Positions 1 to 7,716 of a DNA stretch of 64,000 nt are shown one piece after another. The DNA is from Acidiflorens sp963847715 (lineage in GTDB: Bacteria > Acidobacteriota > Terriglobia > Terriglobales > Acidobacteriaceae). Both the position numbers and the translations under genes were made by a program. The stretch is taken from contig CAWKAZ010000011.1 of NCBI GenBank assembly GCA_963847715.1, positions 1 through 64,000 on the forward strand. Reading direction: 5' to 3'. The notes below the pieces were generated by a model. The model was not told where the DNA came from. It ran no database searches and saw nothing but the letters and a program-made list of their open reading frames with translations. How positions within the stretch are numbered: the stretch's first letter is position 1; each line of letters begins with the position of its first letter.

Positions 1-1
1 G

Positions 2-922
2 ACCCGGGTGCTGGCGCTGGTTCTCGAGGCGATCAGGGACGCGGCCGACCTGCGCGCGGTCCTGGCCGAGGCGCTGGCCGCGGACGTGCCGGCCGTGCTG
101 CTCAGCGTGGGCATATCGGCGGCCGGGACGGCGCTGGTGTCGGCGCACTCCGGCGCGCTGGCCGCGGCCGACGGCGCGTGGGAGGCGCTAGCCGGCGCCT
201 ACGGGCTGCACCGCGTCGGCGACCTGGCCGAGCTGGCCGACACCCTCGAGCTGTTCTCTGTCGGCCGAGCCCCTGCTGGCCAGCACGGGACCGGCCAGCA
301 CGGGACTGGCCAGCACGGGACCGGCCAGCACGGGACCGGCCAGCACGGGACTGGCCAGCACGGGACTGGGCGCCGCTGCGCGCGCGGAACCGCGGGCATC
401 GCCACCGTGCACGACTCCGGCCTGGAACGTGCGCACGCCGCCGACCTGGCCGCCGAACTCGGCGTGCCGTTCGCCCCCCTCGGCCCGGCGACCCGGGACC
501 GGCTGTCCGCGGCGCTCGACCCCGGCCTGGCGCCGGACAACCCGCTGGACGTATGGGGGACCGGCCGCGACACCGAGCCGCTGTTCGCCGAGTGCCTGTC
601 CGCGCTGGCCGCCGACCCGGCGGTGGCCGCGGTCGCGCTCGCCGTCGACCTGGTGCCCGAGTTCGACGGCGACGAGTCCTACCCGCGGGCGGTGCTCACC
701 GCCGCCGCGAGCACCGCCAAGCCGGTCGCGGTGCTGGCCGGGCTGCCGGCCGCCGTCGATCCGGCCGCGGCCGCCCGGCTGCGCGCGGCCGGCGTCCCGG
801 TCCTGGAAGGCGCCCGCAGCGGCCTGCTCGCCCTGCGCCACCTGCTCGACGCTGCCGATTTCCGGGCTGAGCCGCCGCCCGCCCCGCACCTCGCCCGGGT
901 TCCGGGCGACAGCCATTTGTAG
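2..922 (+). CDS. NDP-forming acyl-CoA synthetase, internal fragment (foreign)
   Basis: Reads as the middle of an NDP-forming acyl-CoA (acetyl-CoA type) synthetase, a family that links thioester cleavage to nucleotide phosphorylation. Visible are SAHSGAL near residue 45, a following stretch typical of the CoA-ligase domain, and NPLDVWGTG near residue 178, matching the family's NPxD loop. The frame is open to the left edge, so the 5' end is missing. It stops at 922 in sequence that belongs to the next gene, and the expected ATP-grasp half is absent. Third codon positions are almost all G or C, unlike every other gene here, and the style is actinobacterial. I infer a foreign or mis-joined piece rather than a working native gene. 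Confidence 0.7.
   Translation, partial: TRVLALVLEAIRDAADLRAVLAEALAADVPAVLLSVGISAAGTALVSAHSGALAAADGAWEALAGAYGLHRVGDLAELADTLELFSVGRAPAGQHGTGQHGTGQHGTGQHGTGQHGTGQHGTGRRCARGTAGIATVHDSGLERAHAADLAAELGVPFAPLGPATRDRLSAALDPGLAPDNPLDVWGTGRDTEPLFAECLSALAADPAVAAVALAVDLVPEFDGDESYPRAVLTAAASTAKPVAVLAGLPAAVDPAAAARLRAAGVPVLEGARSGLLALRHLLDAADFRAEPPPAPHLARVPGDSHL
280..369 (+). repeat. Six 15-bp in-frame tandem repeats (GQHGT)
   Basis: Six head-to-tail copies of CCAGCACGGGAMYGG, each differing at one C/T position, encode GQHGT six times inside the acyl-CoA synthetase fragment. They fall between the CoA-ligase motif and the next domain, where relatives have a short linker. This looks like recent slippage expansion within a coding linker. 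Confidence 0.95.
900..914. other. Abrupt composition and homology junction
   Basis: On the left, acyl-CoA synthetase codons run to about position 900. On the right, the reading frame of the cyclase gene already shows family-like residues (QPFVVMDLNG) from about 910. Two unrelated partial genes therefore meet within roughly ten bases, and composition shifts from extreme GC to ordinary acidobacterial at the same point. No insertion-sequence end, tRNA or duplicated target is visible, which favours an assembly chimera over natural integration. Confidence 0.7.
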
Positions 923-1341
923 TGATGGACTTGAATGGCGCATCCAGCGATCGGCAGATTTCGCTGGATGACATCGCCGCCTGGGAATCGCGAAACGGCA
1001 TGATCCCGCAAGGGGCAGTTTTGGCAGTCCGCACCGGCTCGCCCGATCCTATGACAGCTGAAGTTGCGGCGTTTCCCATCGCCCGCGATGCGGCACAGTT
1101 CCTCATCGAAGCCCGCTACACCATCGGCTTCGCGGTTGAGACTCCCGTGGACTTTGCTTCCGACCGCACCCTCGCTCGCCAGCTCGCGCTGCGCGGCACC
1201 TACGTGGTAGAAGGAACGACGCACCTGCAGTCCGTGCCAGCAACCGGGTCGCTCGTTATCGTCGCTCCAGCCAAGGACAAGCCGCCAAAAGACAAGAAGC
1301 CCGGCGAGGTCCAGGTCCGCGTCCTCGCCATGGTTCGCTAG
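922..1341 (+). pseudogene. Cyclase-family (kynurenine formamidase-like) protein, C-terminal half
   Basis: C-terminal half of a metal-dependent cyclase-family hydrolase (PF04199 type; relatives include arylformamidase). The segment ISLDDIAAWE then GAVLAVRTG and, near the end, GTYVVEGTTHLQ plus SLVIVAPAK are the family's late strands. Homology continues upstream of the GTG at 922, to about 904, so this is not a true start. The N-terminal half with the HxGTHxDxPxH metal site is missing because of the junction at ~905. The gene is therefore truncated here; it may be intact in the real genome. Confidence 0.65.
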
Positions 1342-1413
1342 TCCGCATTTTCTGCGCCTTTTTCTGCACCTCCGTTCAGACGGAAATCATCTACCTCTCC
1401 GGAGGGAACATCT

Positions 1414-1938
1414 ATGTCCGACCCGCGCTATCCGATCGGAAAGTTTTCCTACGTTGGCCCGCTTTCGGCCGATCAAAAACTGCAATTCCTGAACGATATC
1501 GAACAGACACCCGCCCGGTTGCGTGCCGCTCTCCACGGGCTTTCTGACCAGCAACTCGATACTCCCTACCGTGATGGCGGATGGACGCTGCGCCAGGTAG
1601 CTCATCACGTACCGGACAGCCACATGAATTCCTACATCCGTTTCAAACTAGCGCTCACCGAAGAGGAGCCGTCCATCAAGCCCTACATGGAGAACCTCTG
1701 GGCAGAATTGCCCGAAGCGAAGAAGGCTCCGATCGAAGTTTCGCTCTCCCTGCTCGATTCCCTACACCAGCGCTGGATGCTGATGCTTCGCAAGTTTACC
1801 GACGCGGAATGGAAGCGTACTTACCGTCACCCCGACATGGGGCCGATGACCCTGGAAAAAACTCTGGCCCTCTACTCGTGGCACGGACGCCATCACGTCG
1901 CCCACATAACCAATTTGCGAATTCAAAAAGGCTGGTAG
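1414..1938 (+). CDS. YfiT/DinB-superfamily thiol transferase or metal-dependent hydrolase
   Basis: A 174-aa protein of the DinB/YfiT four-helix superfamily (bacillithiol-transferase type; in bacteria without bacillithiol the thiol partner is unknown). Three putative metal-binding histidines are visible: RQVAHHVPDSHMN near residues 64-73 and WHGRHHVAH near 155-163. Length is normal for YfiT. A strong GGAGG at 1400-1404 supports the ATG at 1414. It is followed on the opposite strand by the DUF218 gene, with only 37 bases between the two stops. Confidence 0.8.
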   Translation: MSDPRYPIGKFSYVGPLSADQKLQFLNDIEQTPARLRAALHGLSDQQLDTPYRDGGWTLRQVAHHVPDSHMNSYIRFKLALTEEEPSIKPYMENLWAELPEAKKAPIEVSLSLLDSLHQRWMLMLRKFTDAEWKRTYRHPDMGPMTLEKTLALYSWHGRHHVAHITNLRIQKGW

Positions 1939-1975
1939 AGCTTAAAGCACGAGGGTTTAGCTAAAAGCTGCTTTT

Positions 1976-2605
1976 CTACGTCATCCCCGCCTTCCACACC
2001 AGATAGCTCGCCGCCTCACGCATCACCGCCTCGAACCGCTCCCATAGCGGGTGCGGACGCGACTCTGGCCGGGGTGCCAGTTCCACTTCGACGCCTTCGT
2101 GATTCAGCAAAGCGCGAATCCGGAACACATGATAGGCGTCGCTCACTGCGATACAGCTCCGCATACCATTCGTCCGCATGATGTTGGCAACCCGCGACGC
2201 CGACTGCGCCGTATCCGAGCCTTGCGTCTCCGAGATCAATGCCTGCTCGGGAATTCCGCGCCGCGAGAGATAATCTTTGCCGACGCCGCCTTCGCTGAAA
2301 TCCGGATCCTGTCCCGACCCTCCCGTAGTGATGACCACCGGAGCCATTCCCTTTTGAAATAGATCGTATGCGTGATCCAGCCGTGCCCTGTAAACCGGTG
2401 ACGGACGCCCCACGTACTCGGCCGCTCCGAAAACGACGATCACATCGGCTTTTTTCGTTGGAGATTCAGCGGCAGCGCGCATAATGCGCGAGCCTGTGAT
2501 TCCGAAGAACAAAAAACACGCTCCCGCCACCACCAGCAGTAGCAATACGCCAGGATGCATCCGGAAAGATTTTTGTGGATTCGGGGAATGGTGACCTTCG
2601 GCCAT
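1976..2605 (-). CDS. DUF218 / YdcF-family membrane-anchored protein
   Basis: A 209-aa protein with one N-terminal membrane segment (about residues 17-38) and an extracytoplasmic DUF218 domain. The family hallmarks are DVIVVFGA near 55-62, ITTGGSG near 92-98 and SDAYHVFR near 155-162. Relatives (YdcF, SanA, ElyC) act in envelope or peptidoglycan maintenance and their chemistry is largely unknown. It lies downstream of tsaC on the same strand, but the 126-base gap is filled by a long inverted repeat, so cotranscription is uncertain. No clear ribosome-binding site precedes its start. Confidence 0.8.
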   Translation of the reverse strand: MAEGHHSPNPQKSFRMHPGVLLLLVVAGACFLFFGITGSRIMRAAAESPTKKADVIVVFGAAEYVGRPSPVYRARLDHAYDLFQKGMAPVVITTGGSGQDPDFSEGGVGKDYLSRRGIPEQALISETQGSDTAQSASRVANIMRTNGMRSCIAVSDAYHVFRIRALLNHEGVEVELAPRPESRPHPLWERFEAVMREAASYLVWKAGMT

Positions 2606-2617
2606 AGATCAGGAGGT

Positions 2618-2728
2618 CAGGTTTCAAAGTTTCAAAGTTTCAAGGTTTCAGAGTTTCAATGTTGCAATCTCCGGATCGACACATTAATCGCTCGTTGAAA
2701 CCTTGAAACTCTGAAACTTTGAAACCTG
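2618..2728. repeat. Octamer tandem repeat arranged as a long inverted pair
   Basis: The left arm (2618-2660) is about five GTTTCARR-type 8-bp units. The right arm (2695-2728) is the same array in inverse orientation, giving a stem of more than 30 bp around a ~34-base loop. It occupies the gap between the tsaC stop (2732) and the DUF218 start (2605). It may act as a terminator or RNA hairpin. It belongs to the architecture class described in the findings. Confidence 0.9.
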
Positions 2729-2731
2729 TTC

Positions 2732-3370
2732 TTATGACAGCGCTTCAACAATATCTTTTGCAGGAATCGCGCCTTCGCGGAGAATTTGCCAGGTACCGTC
2801 TTCCCGGAAGTGCACAATCGTCGATGAAATCGTTCGCGGAGAATCGCCGCCATCCACGATCAGCGAGATGCGGCCTGCCAGTTGTCCTTGTACTTGTTCG
2901 GCTGTCGTACATTCCGCCGATCCGCTCAGGTTAGCGGAAGTCGCGGTGATCGGAATCTTCGCCGCTCGCACGACAGCCAGCGGAATCTCAGCCGCGGGCA
3001 CGCGCAGGGCAACGTTGCCCGTATTAGCGGTCACTTTTAGCGGCAGATGCGACGCCGCGGGCACAATCATGGTCAATGGCCCGGGCCAGAAACGCCGCGC
3101 CAGCAGATGGAAATCGTCAGGCAATGGACGCGCGAACTCCTCCGCCTGGTCGACGTGCTCAATCAAAAGCGACAGCGGTTTGTGCCGCAGCCTTGACTTG
3201 ATCTCATACACGCGTTCCACGGCGCGCAGGTTGAATGGATCCGCGGCCAGACCGTAAAACGTATCGGTCGGCATGCCCAGCACCTGCCCCGCCTGAATCT
3301 GCTCAGCGGCATATTTGATCAGCGAAGCTTCGGGCGTTACCGCATGAATTTTCAGGATTTCCGCGCGCAC
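2732..3370 (-). CDS. tsaC: L-threonylcarbamoyladenylate synthase (TsaC/YrdC family)
   Basis: Makes threonylcarbamoyl-AMP from threonine, bicarbonate and ATP for the universal tRNA t6A37 modification. The YrdC fold is recognisable from GMPTDTFYGLA, the KSRLRHKPLSLL basic segment, FWPGPLT and TSANLSG. The open frame extends to 3505 but would then overlap the divergent methyltransferase gene. I choose GTG at 3370, preceded by AAGGGA, giving 212 aa, usual for a single-domain TsaC. The related YciO family cannot be fully excluded. Confidence 0.82.
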   Translation of the reverse strand: MRAEILKIHAVTPEASLIKYAAEQIQAGQVLGMPTDTFYGLAADPFNLRAVERVYEIKSRLRHKPLSLLIEHVDQAEEFARPLPDDFHLLARRFWPGPLTMIVPAASHLPLKVTANTGNVALRVPAAEIPLAVVRAAKIPITATSANLSGSAECTTAEQVQGQLAGRISLIVDGGDSPRTISSTIVHFREDGTWQILREGAIPAKDIVEALS

Positions 3371-3470
3371 TATGGTCCCTTCCCATGGCCTGCCTGGATC
3401 GTTTCCGGCTGAAACATTTGTTCGCTTAAACAATGAAATGTACCATACATCCTGTCGTTGGAACCAACTC

Positions 3471-4328
3471 ATGAAGCAAGACGTGAAGGGGGCGCGGGCT
3501 CGCAATCAAGCAGATCGTCTGCGCTCCGTCGCGGGCCGACATAACCACCGCCTAAAGGATTTACGGCAGGCTTTCCGTCGTGCCGAACTAACTCCGCACG
3601 GTGAATGCGCCATTGAAGGCGTCAAAATGGTCGAAGAGGCTCTGCGCAGCGGCCAGCACCTGGAAAGCGTATTTTTCAGCGAGTCGGCGCGTCCGCTGGC
3701 GGACAAATTGTTGCCTCAAATCAGCATCCGCACGGAAACCATCGTTCTGCCGAACACACTCTTTAATTCCCTAGTGCCCAGCGACGCTCCGCAGGGCGTG
3801 GCGGCACTGCTCAAACTACCGGCTTGGTCCGCGGAGCATTTGATCGAACGCTCTGTCGGTGGCCCCATCATCGTAGCCGCTGGACTCCAAGACCCGGGCA
3901 ACATGGGCACCATTTTTCGTTCGGCCGAAGCTTTTGGCGCAGCGGGAATTTTTCTGACCGAAGGAAACGTTAGCCCCTACAACTCGAAGGTTTCGCGTGG
4001 TTCGGCGGGTTCGTTCTTTCGTTTGCCGTGGGTGCGAATTTCTTCCGCAGAATTGATTCTGCTTCTCCGCGCCAACAATGTTCGAATGCTCGCGACATCT
4101 TCGCACAAGGGAACCCCTCTGCCCCAAGTCTCATGGAAACCGTCGCTCGCGATCTTCATCGGCAATGAAGGCGCTGGTCTGCACCGCGACCTTTTGCATC
4201 AAATGGATGAGACGATCGTGATTCCACAATCGGCCAATGTCGAATCCCTTAATGCAGGGGTCGCGGCGAGCATCGTGCTTTATGAAGCGGCAAGAACAAT
4301 CGGGCCATCGAAAGTCAAAGGCATTTGA
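3471..4328 (+). CDS. SpoU/TrmH-family RNA 2'-O-methyltransferase
   Basis: S-adenosylmethionine-dependent RNA ribose methyltransferase of the SPOUT class, probably acting on rRNA like RlmB/TsnR. All three family motifs are present: LQDPGNMGTIFRSAEAFG (motif 1), FIGNEGAGL (motif 2) and VESLNAGVAASIVLYEA (motif 3, knot). An N-terminal substrate-binding domain precedes them. The frame is open from 3372, but ATG 3471 starts the recognisable protein and avoids overlapping the divergent tsaC. The exact RNA target cannot be read from the sequence. Confidence 0.85.
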   Translation: MKQDVKGARARNQADRLRSVAGRHNHRLKDLRQAFRRAELTPHGECAIEGVKMVEEALRSGQHLESVFFSESARPLADKLLPQISIRTETIVLPNTLFNSLVPSDAPQGVAALLKLPAWSAEHLIERSVGGPIIVAAGLQDPGNMGTIFRSAEAFGAAGIFLTEGNVSPYNSKVSRGSAGSFFRLPWVRISSAELILLLRANNVRMLATSSHKGTPLPQVSWKPSLAIFIGNEGAGLHRDLLHQMDETIVIPQSANVESLNAGVAASIVLYEAARTIGPSKVKGI

Positions 4329-4337
4329 ACTTAGATA

Positions 4338-4370
4338 GCCCGATGACCCGATGGTCAGATGACCCGATCA
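4338..4370. repeat. Octamer repeat, CCCGATGA type
   Basis: Degenerate 8-bp units (CCCGATGA, CCCGATGG, TCAGATGA) directly after the methyltransferase stop. A 17-base core at 4344-4360 recurs with at most one mismatch at 37358-37374 and 54999-55015, so this unit sequence is shared by three distant gaps. Confidence 0.85.
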
Positions 4371-4391
4371 CGTACGTGGTGAAATGATCTC

Positions 4392-5783
4392 GTGAATCTC
4401 TTCGCTCCCATTCCGAATCAAGATCAGCCTGCCGCCGGCGCGCGCCCACTCGCCGACCGCATGCGCCCGCGCACGTTAGACGAATTTGTCGGGCAGGAAC
4501 ATCTGGTTGGGCCAGGCAAGCCTCTCCGCGTGCAAATTGATCGCGACGATCCCACCTCGATGATCTTCTGGGGTCCGCCGGGCACGGGCAAAACAACGCT
4601 CGCCAAGATTATCGCGCGCATGACCAAGGCCGACTTCATTGAGTTTTCCGCGGTTCTTTCGGGCATCAAGGAAATCAAGCAGGTCATGAGCGATGCCGAC
4701 CGCGCTCGCCAGTACGGCACGCGCACTATCGTTTTCGTCGATGAAATTCATCGCTTCAACAAGGCACAGCAGGATGCCTTCCTTCCGCACGTCGAGAAAG
4801 GCAGCATTCGTCTGATCGGCGCCACCACCGAAAATCCATCTTTCGAAATCAACGGCGCGCTGCTCTCCCGATGCCGCGTCTATGTGCTGAAGCCGCTGAC
4901 CGAAGATCAGATCGTGGTCCTCCTGCGCAACGCACTTAACGACGCAGAGCGCGGTCTAGGCCAATTACATCTGAAAGCAAGCGACGACGCTCTCCGCAAA
5001 ATCGCGGCGTACTCGAGTGGCGATGCGCGCAGTGCCTACAACGTCCTGGAAGTAGCCGCGAGCTTATCTGTGGAGACGGCGCTTTCCCCGTCCCCCGCCG
5101 CGACAACTGAAATCACAGAAGCCACGATTCAGGAAGCCGTCCAGAAGCGCATCCTGCTTTACGACAAGAATGGCGAAGAGCATTACAACATCATCTCCGC
5201 GCTGCACAAGTCCGTGCGCAACAGCGACCCCGATGCCGCCCTTTACTGGCTCGCACGCATGCTCGAAGCCGGAGAAGATCCCCTCTACATCGCTCGCCGC
5301 GTCGTCCGCATGGCGGTCGAAGACATCGGACTCGCCGAACCGAACGCGCTCGCCCTCTGCATGGCCGCTCGCGACGCCGTCGACTTCATCGGTATGCCGG
5401 AAGGCAATCTCGCCCTGGCTCAAGCCATCGTGTACCTCTCGGTCGCGCCAAAATCGAACGCTCTCTACACCGCCTACGGCGCGGTCCTCCAAGACGTCGA
5501 GCAAACCGCCGCCGAGAGCGTTCCGCTCCACCTCCGCAACGCCCCCACCAGCCTGATGAAAGGTCTCGGGTACGGCAAAGATTACCAATACGCGCACGAC
5601 ACCGAAAACAAGGTCGCTGATATGCAGTGTCTTCCTGACAGCCTGCGCGACCGCCGGTACTATCGACCCACCAACGAGGGCGTAGAAAGGCGAATTCGCG
5701 AACGTCTGGAAGAGATCAAACGCCTTCGCGAAACCAAGTCGAATCGCCCCTCCAGCCGAACAAAAACAGAATCGAAAACCTGA
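4392..5783 (+). CDS. rarA: Replication-associated recombination protein A (RarA/MgsA)
   Basis: AAA+ ATPase that acts at stalled replication forks, from the RarA/WRNIP1 family. Seen in order: RPRTLDEFVGQEHL, Walker A GPPGTGKTTL near residue 61, Walker B IVFVDEIHRF, sensor I GATTENPSF, and the C-terminal clamp-loader-like region ending in RYYRPTNEGVE, which is typical of the family. Length of 463 aa is normal. The start is GTG at 4392, placing MNLF before the conserved segment; no strong ribosome-binding site is visible. Confidence 0.92.
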   Translation: MNLFAPIPNQDQPAAGARPLADRMRPRTLDEFVGQEHLVGPGKPLRVQIDRDDPTSMIFWGPPGTGKTTLAKIIARMTKADFIEFSAVLSGIKEIKQVMSDADRARQYGTRTIVFVDEIHRFNKAQQDAFLPHVEKGSIRLIGATTENPSFEINGALLSRCRVYVLKPLTEDQIVVLLRNALNDAERGLGQLHLKASDDALRKIAAYSSGDARSAYNVLEVAASLSVETALSPSPAATTEITEATIQEAVQKRILLYDKNGEEHYNIISALHKSVRNSDPDAALYWLARMLEAGEDPLYIARRVVRMAVEDIGLAEPNALALCMAARDAVDFIGMPEGNLALAQAIVYLSVAPKSNALYTAYGAVLQDVEQTAAESVPLHLRNAPTSLMKGLGYGKDYQYAHDTENKVADMQCLPDSLRDRRYYRPTNEGVERRIRERLEEIKRLRETKSNRPSSRTKTESKT

Positions 5784-5819
5784 TTTTTCCCATCTCATAA
5801 ACAGTTGCAATCGGCCGGC

Positions 5820-5825
5820 AGGAGG
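5820..5825 (+). promoter_or_regulatory. Ribosome-binding site deciding a TTG start
   Basis: AGGAGG lies eight bases before TTG 5834. No ATG or GTG in the same frame is closer, so it fixes the unusual start of the GAF-phosphatase gene. Confidence 0.75.
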
Positions 5826-5833
5826 GTTCCGTT

Positions 5834-7105
5834 TTGTCTACTACCCCAGTCACCGCTCTCGGTTTCACCAGTCCGCCTCCCCCGGAAGCACCCGAGCAAA
5901 AGCTCGCGGAACTGATCCGTCTGCAGAAATTCGCACAGCGCATCACCTCGACTCTCGACATTGAAGAGCTCGTTCCCCGTATCGTCGATGAAGTTGCGGC
6001 ATCGCTTGGCTGCGTCGAGATCAACCTGTTTCTCCGTGATCTGGAGCATCCCGAATTTGTGCTCGCCGGCGTCCGCGGCTGCAGCGTTCACGGTAAGGGC
6101 CACCGAATCGCTCTGGGCGCGGGAATGGTGGGACACGTCGCCACCACCCGGAAAATGCATTACGCCCCTGACGTCACGCAGGACCCTTTTTACATCGCCT
6201 GTGAACCCGATACGCGTTCCGAAGTCGCCATCCCTCTGCAGCGCGAAGGCGAACTGGTTGGCGTGTTCACCGCCTCTCATTGCGAACTCGACGCTTTTTG
6301 TCCCGATCAGCTGCGCTTGCTCCAGGGATTGTGCGCCCATGTGGCGGTCGCAGTGCACAACGCCCGGCGCTTCGGTGATGAGCGCGAGAAGCGCGTGCGC
6401 ATGAGCCGCGAAGCTGAGGAAGCGCAAGCCATTCAGCAGGCACTTTTGCCCCGCAGCTCTCCGCTGATTCCGGGTTTCGCGGTGTCCGGCCTCTCGATAC
6501 CCGCAGGTTCAGTCGGCGGCGACTGGTATGACTTCATTCCATTGCGGGACGGTCGCTGGGGACTGGTTCTCGCTGACGTTTCCGGCAAAGGCACAGCCGC
6601 CGCGCTCCTTATGTCCGCGACCCGCGGAATGCTGCGTTCGCTCGCTCAAACCGGATCGGGACCAGCCGAGGTGTTAACGCGCCTCAACAACATGATGATC
6701 GAAGATTTTCCGAGCGGCCGCTTCGTCACCATGGTCTACGCTGAGTTCGATCCATCGACCCGCGTTCTGAAGATCGCGAGCGCCGGACATCTCGCCCCGT
6801 TGCTTGTCGACGATTCCGGATACCGCTGGATCAAGCACGAGCACGGCTTGCCGCTAGGAATTTCGGCCAGCAAGTTTTCGGAGGCCGAAGTTACGCTTAG
6901 TGAGCATTCCCGCATCGCGTTTTATTCCGATGGCATCACCGAAGCGGAACTCGATTCGGGCGAAGAGTACGGAGCAAATCGGCTTCTCGCACAAATGCAG
7001 TTGCCCGATGTCAGCACGGATGGCTTGCTCGCGGATGTCCGGAAGTTTGTGAACGGAACGGGCCTGCGCGACGATGCCACCGTGATCATGGTTAGAGCAC
7101 GGTGA
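5834..7105 (+). CDS. GAF domain plus PP2C-type (RsbU/SpoIIE) serine phosphatase
   Basis: A two-domain signalling protein of 423 aa. A GAF sensor (about residues 25-180) is joined by a helical linker (EAEEAQAIQQALLP) to a PPM/PP2C phosphatase domain of RsbU/SpoIIE type (about 215-423). Metal-binding signatures are GGDWYDF, LADVSGKG, FYSDGITEA and GLRDDATVIMV. Relatives dephosphorylate anti-anti-sigma factors in partner-switching stress pathways; no such partner lies in this window. The input sensed by the GAF domain is unknown. Start is TTG at 5834, supported by AGGAGG. Confidence 0.9.
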   Translation: MSTTPVTALGFTSPPPPEAPEQKLAELIRLQKFAQRITSTLDIEELVPRIVDEVAASLGCVEINLFLRDLEHPEFVLAGVRGCSVHGKGHRIALGAGMVGHVATTRKMHYAPDVTQDPFYIACEPDTRSEVAIPLQREGELVGVFTASHCELDAFCPDQLRLLQGLCAHVAVAVHNARRFGDEREKRVRMSREAEEAQAIQQALLPRSSPLIPGFAVSGLSIPAGSVGGDWYDFIPLRDGRWGLVLADVSGKGTAAALLMSATRGMLRSLAQTGSGPAEVLTRLNNMMIEDFPSGRFVTMVYAEFDPSTRVLKIASAGHLAPLLVDDSGYRWIKHEHGLPLGISASKFSEAEVTLSEHSRIAFYSDGITEAELDSGEEYGANRLLAQMQLPDVSTDGLLADVRKFVNGTGLRDDATVIMVRAR

Positions 7106-7186
7106 CGAACTCGTATCAAGCACTGAAGGGTTACTTCACACATGCGTAACGATTGGCGGATCAGCGAATCGCCGTGAGATCGCAGC

Positions 7187-7246
7187 GTGGAAGAGCGGCC
7201 CTTCAGGGCCACGTTAGACGCCCCGAAAAATCTGGGCTTTAGCCCC
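7187..7246. repeat. Dispersed REP-like element, GGAAGAGCGGCC family
   Basis: GTGGAAGAGCGGCC, a short GGCC hairpin, then CTGGGCTTTAGCCCC. The same two-part element recurs at 44863-44934 and 52309-52374. It lies between the phosphatase gene and the convergent CoA-binding gene. Confidence 0.85.
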
Positions 7247-7268
7247 TGCAAGGAGCCCCACTTTCGCG

Positions 7269-7685
7269 CTATCCGAACCGCGCCCGGTGCTCTTTCAAAA
7301 TGCACCGGTCCATCACGACGAACATCCCGGCCCGTCGCGCCTTTTCGGCCGCCCGTTCGTTAATCACTTCTTCTTGCAGCCAGATCGCCGGGATCTTCAA
7401 CTGAATCGCCTGCTCCACAATCGCATCGACATATTCGGATCGTCGAAACACATCCACCAGATCGATCTTCGACGCCACATCCTGCGGTATTTCAAGCAAA
7501 GATGGATACGCCTTTTCGCCCAGCGACTCCGTAATCCGCGGATTCACCGGGATAATCTTGTATCCAGCCGCCTGCATGTAAGCGGAGACTCCGTGACTAG
7601 GCCGCATCGGACTCTCCGAGAGTCCGACGACTGCAATCGTCTTCGCCCTCGCCAGCAATTCGTAAATTGGATCGGATTGATTCAT
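7269..7685 (-). CDS. CoA-binding domain protein (YccU-like)
   Basis: A 138-aa single-domain Rossmann-fold protein of the CoA-binding family (PF13380). TIAVVGLSESPMRPSHGV near residues 16-33 carries the nucleotide-binding loop, followed by IIPVNPRI, DLVDVFRRSE and IWLQEEVINE, all typical. No catalytic domain is attached. Members are widespread and their role is mostly unknown. Confidence 0.82.
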   Translation of the reverse strand: MNQSDPIYELLARAKTIAVVGLSESPMRPSHGVSAYMQAAGYKIIPVNPRITESLGEKAYPSLLEIPQDVASKIDLVDVFRRSEYVDAIVEQAIQLKIPAIWLQEEVINERAAEKARRAGMFVVMDRCILKEHRARFG

Positions 7686-7690
7686 CGAAA

Positions 7691-7716
7691 CACTGGATAC
7701 TGGGTACTGGTTACTA
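7691..7716. repeat. Heptamer repeat running into a stop codon
   Basis: Three degenerate 7-bp units (GGATACT, GGGTACT, GGTTACT) end in TAG. Read on the minus strand, the last bases (CTA at 7714-7716) supply the stop codon of the next gene. A similar unit recurs at 19521-19549. Confidence 0.75.

Noticed and set aside
2618..2728. CRISPR-like appearance of the short repeats
   Set aside because: Units are 7-8 bp, contiguous or inverted, with no unique spacers and no cas genes anywhere in the window.
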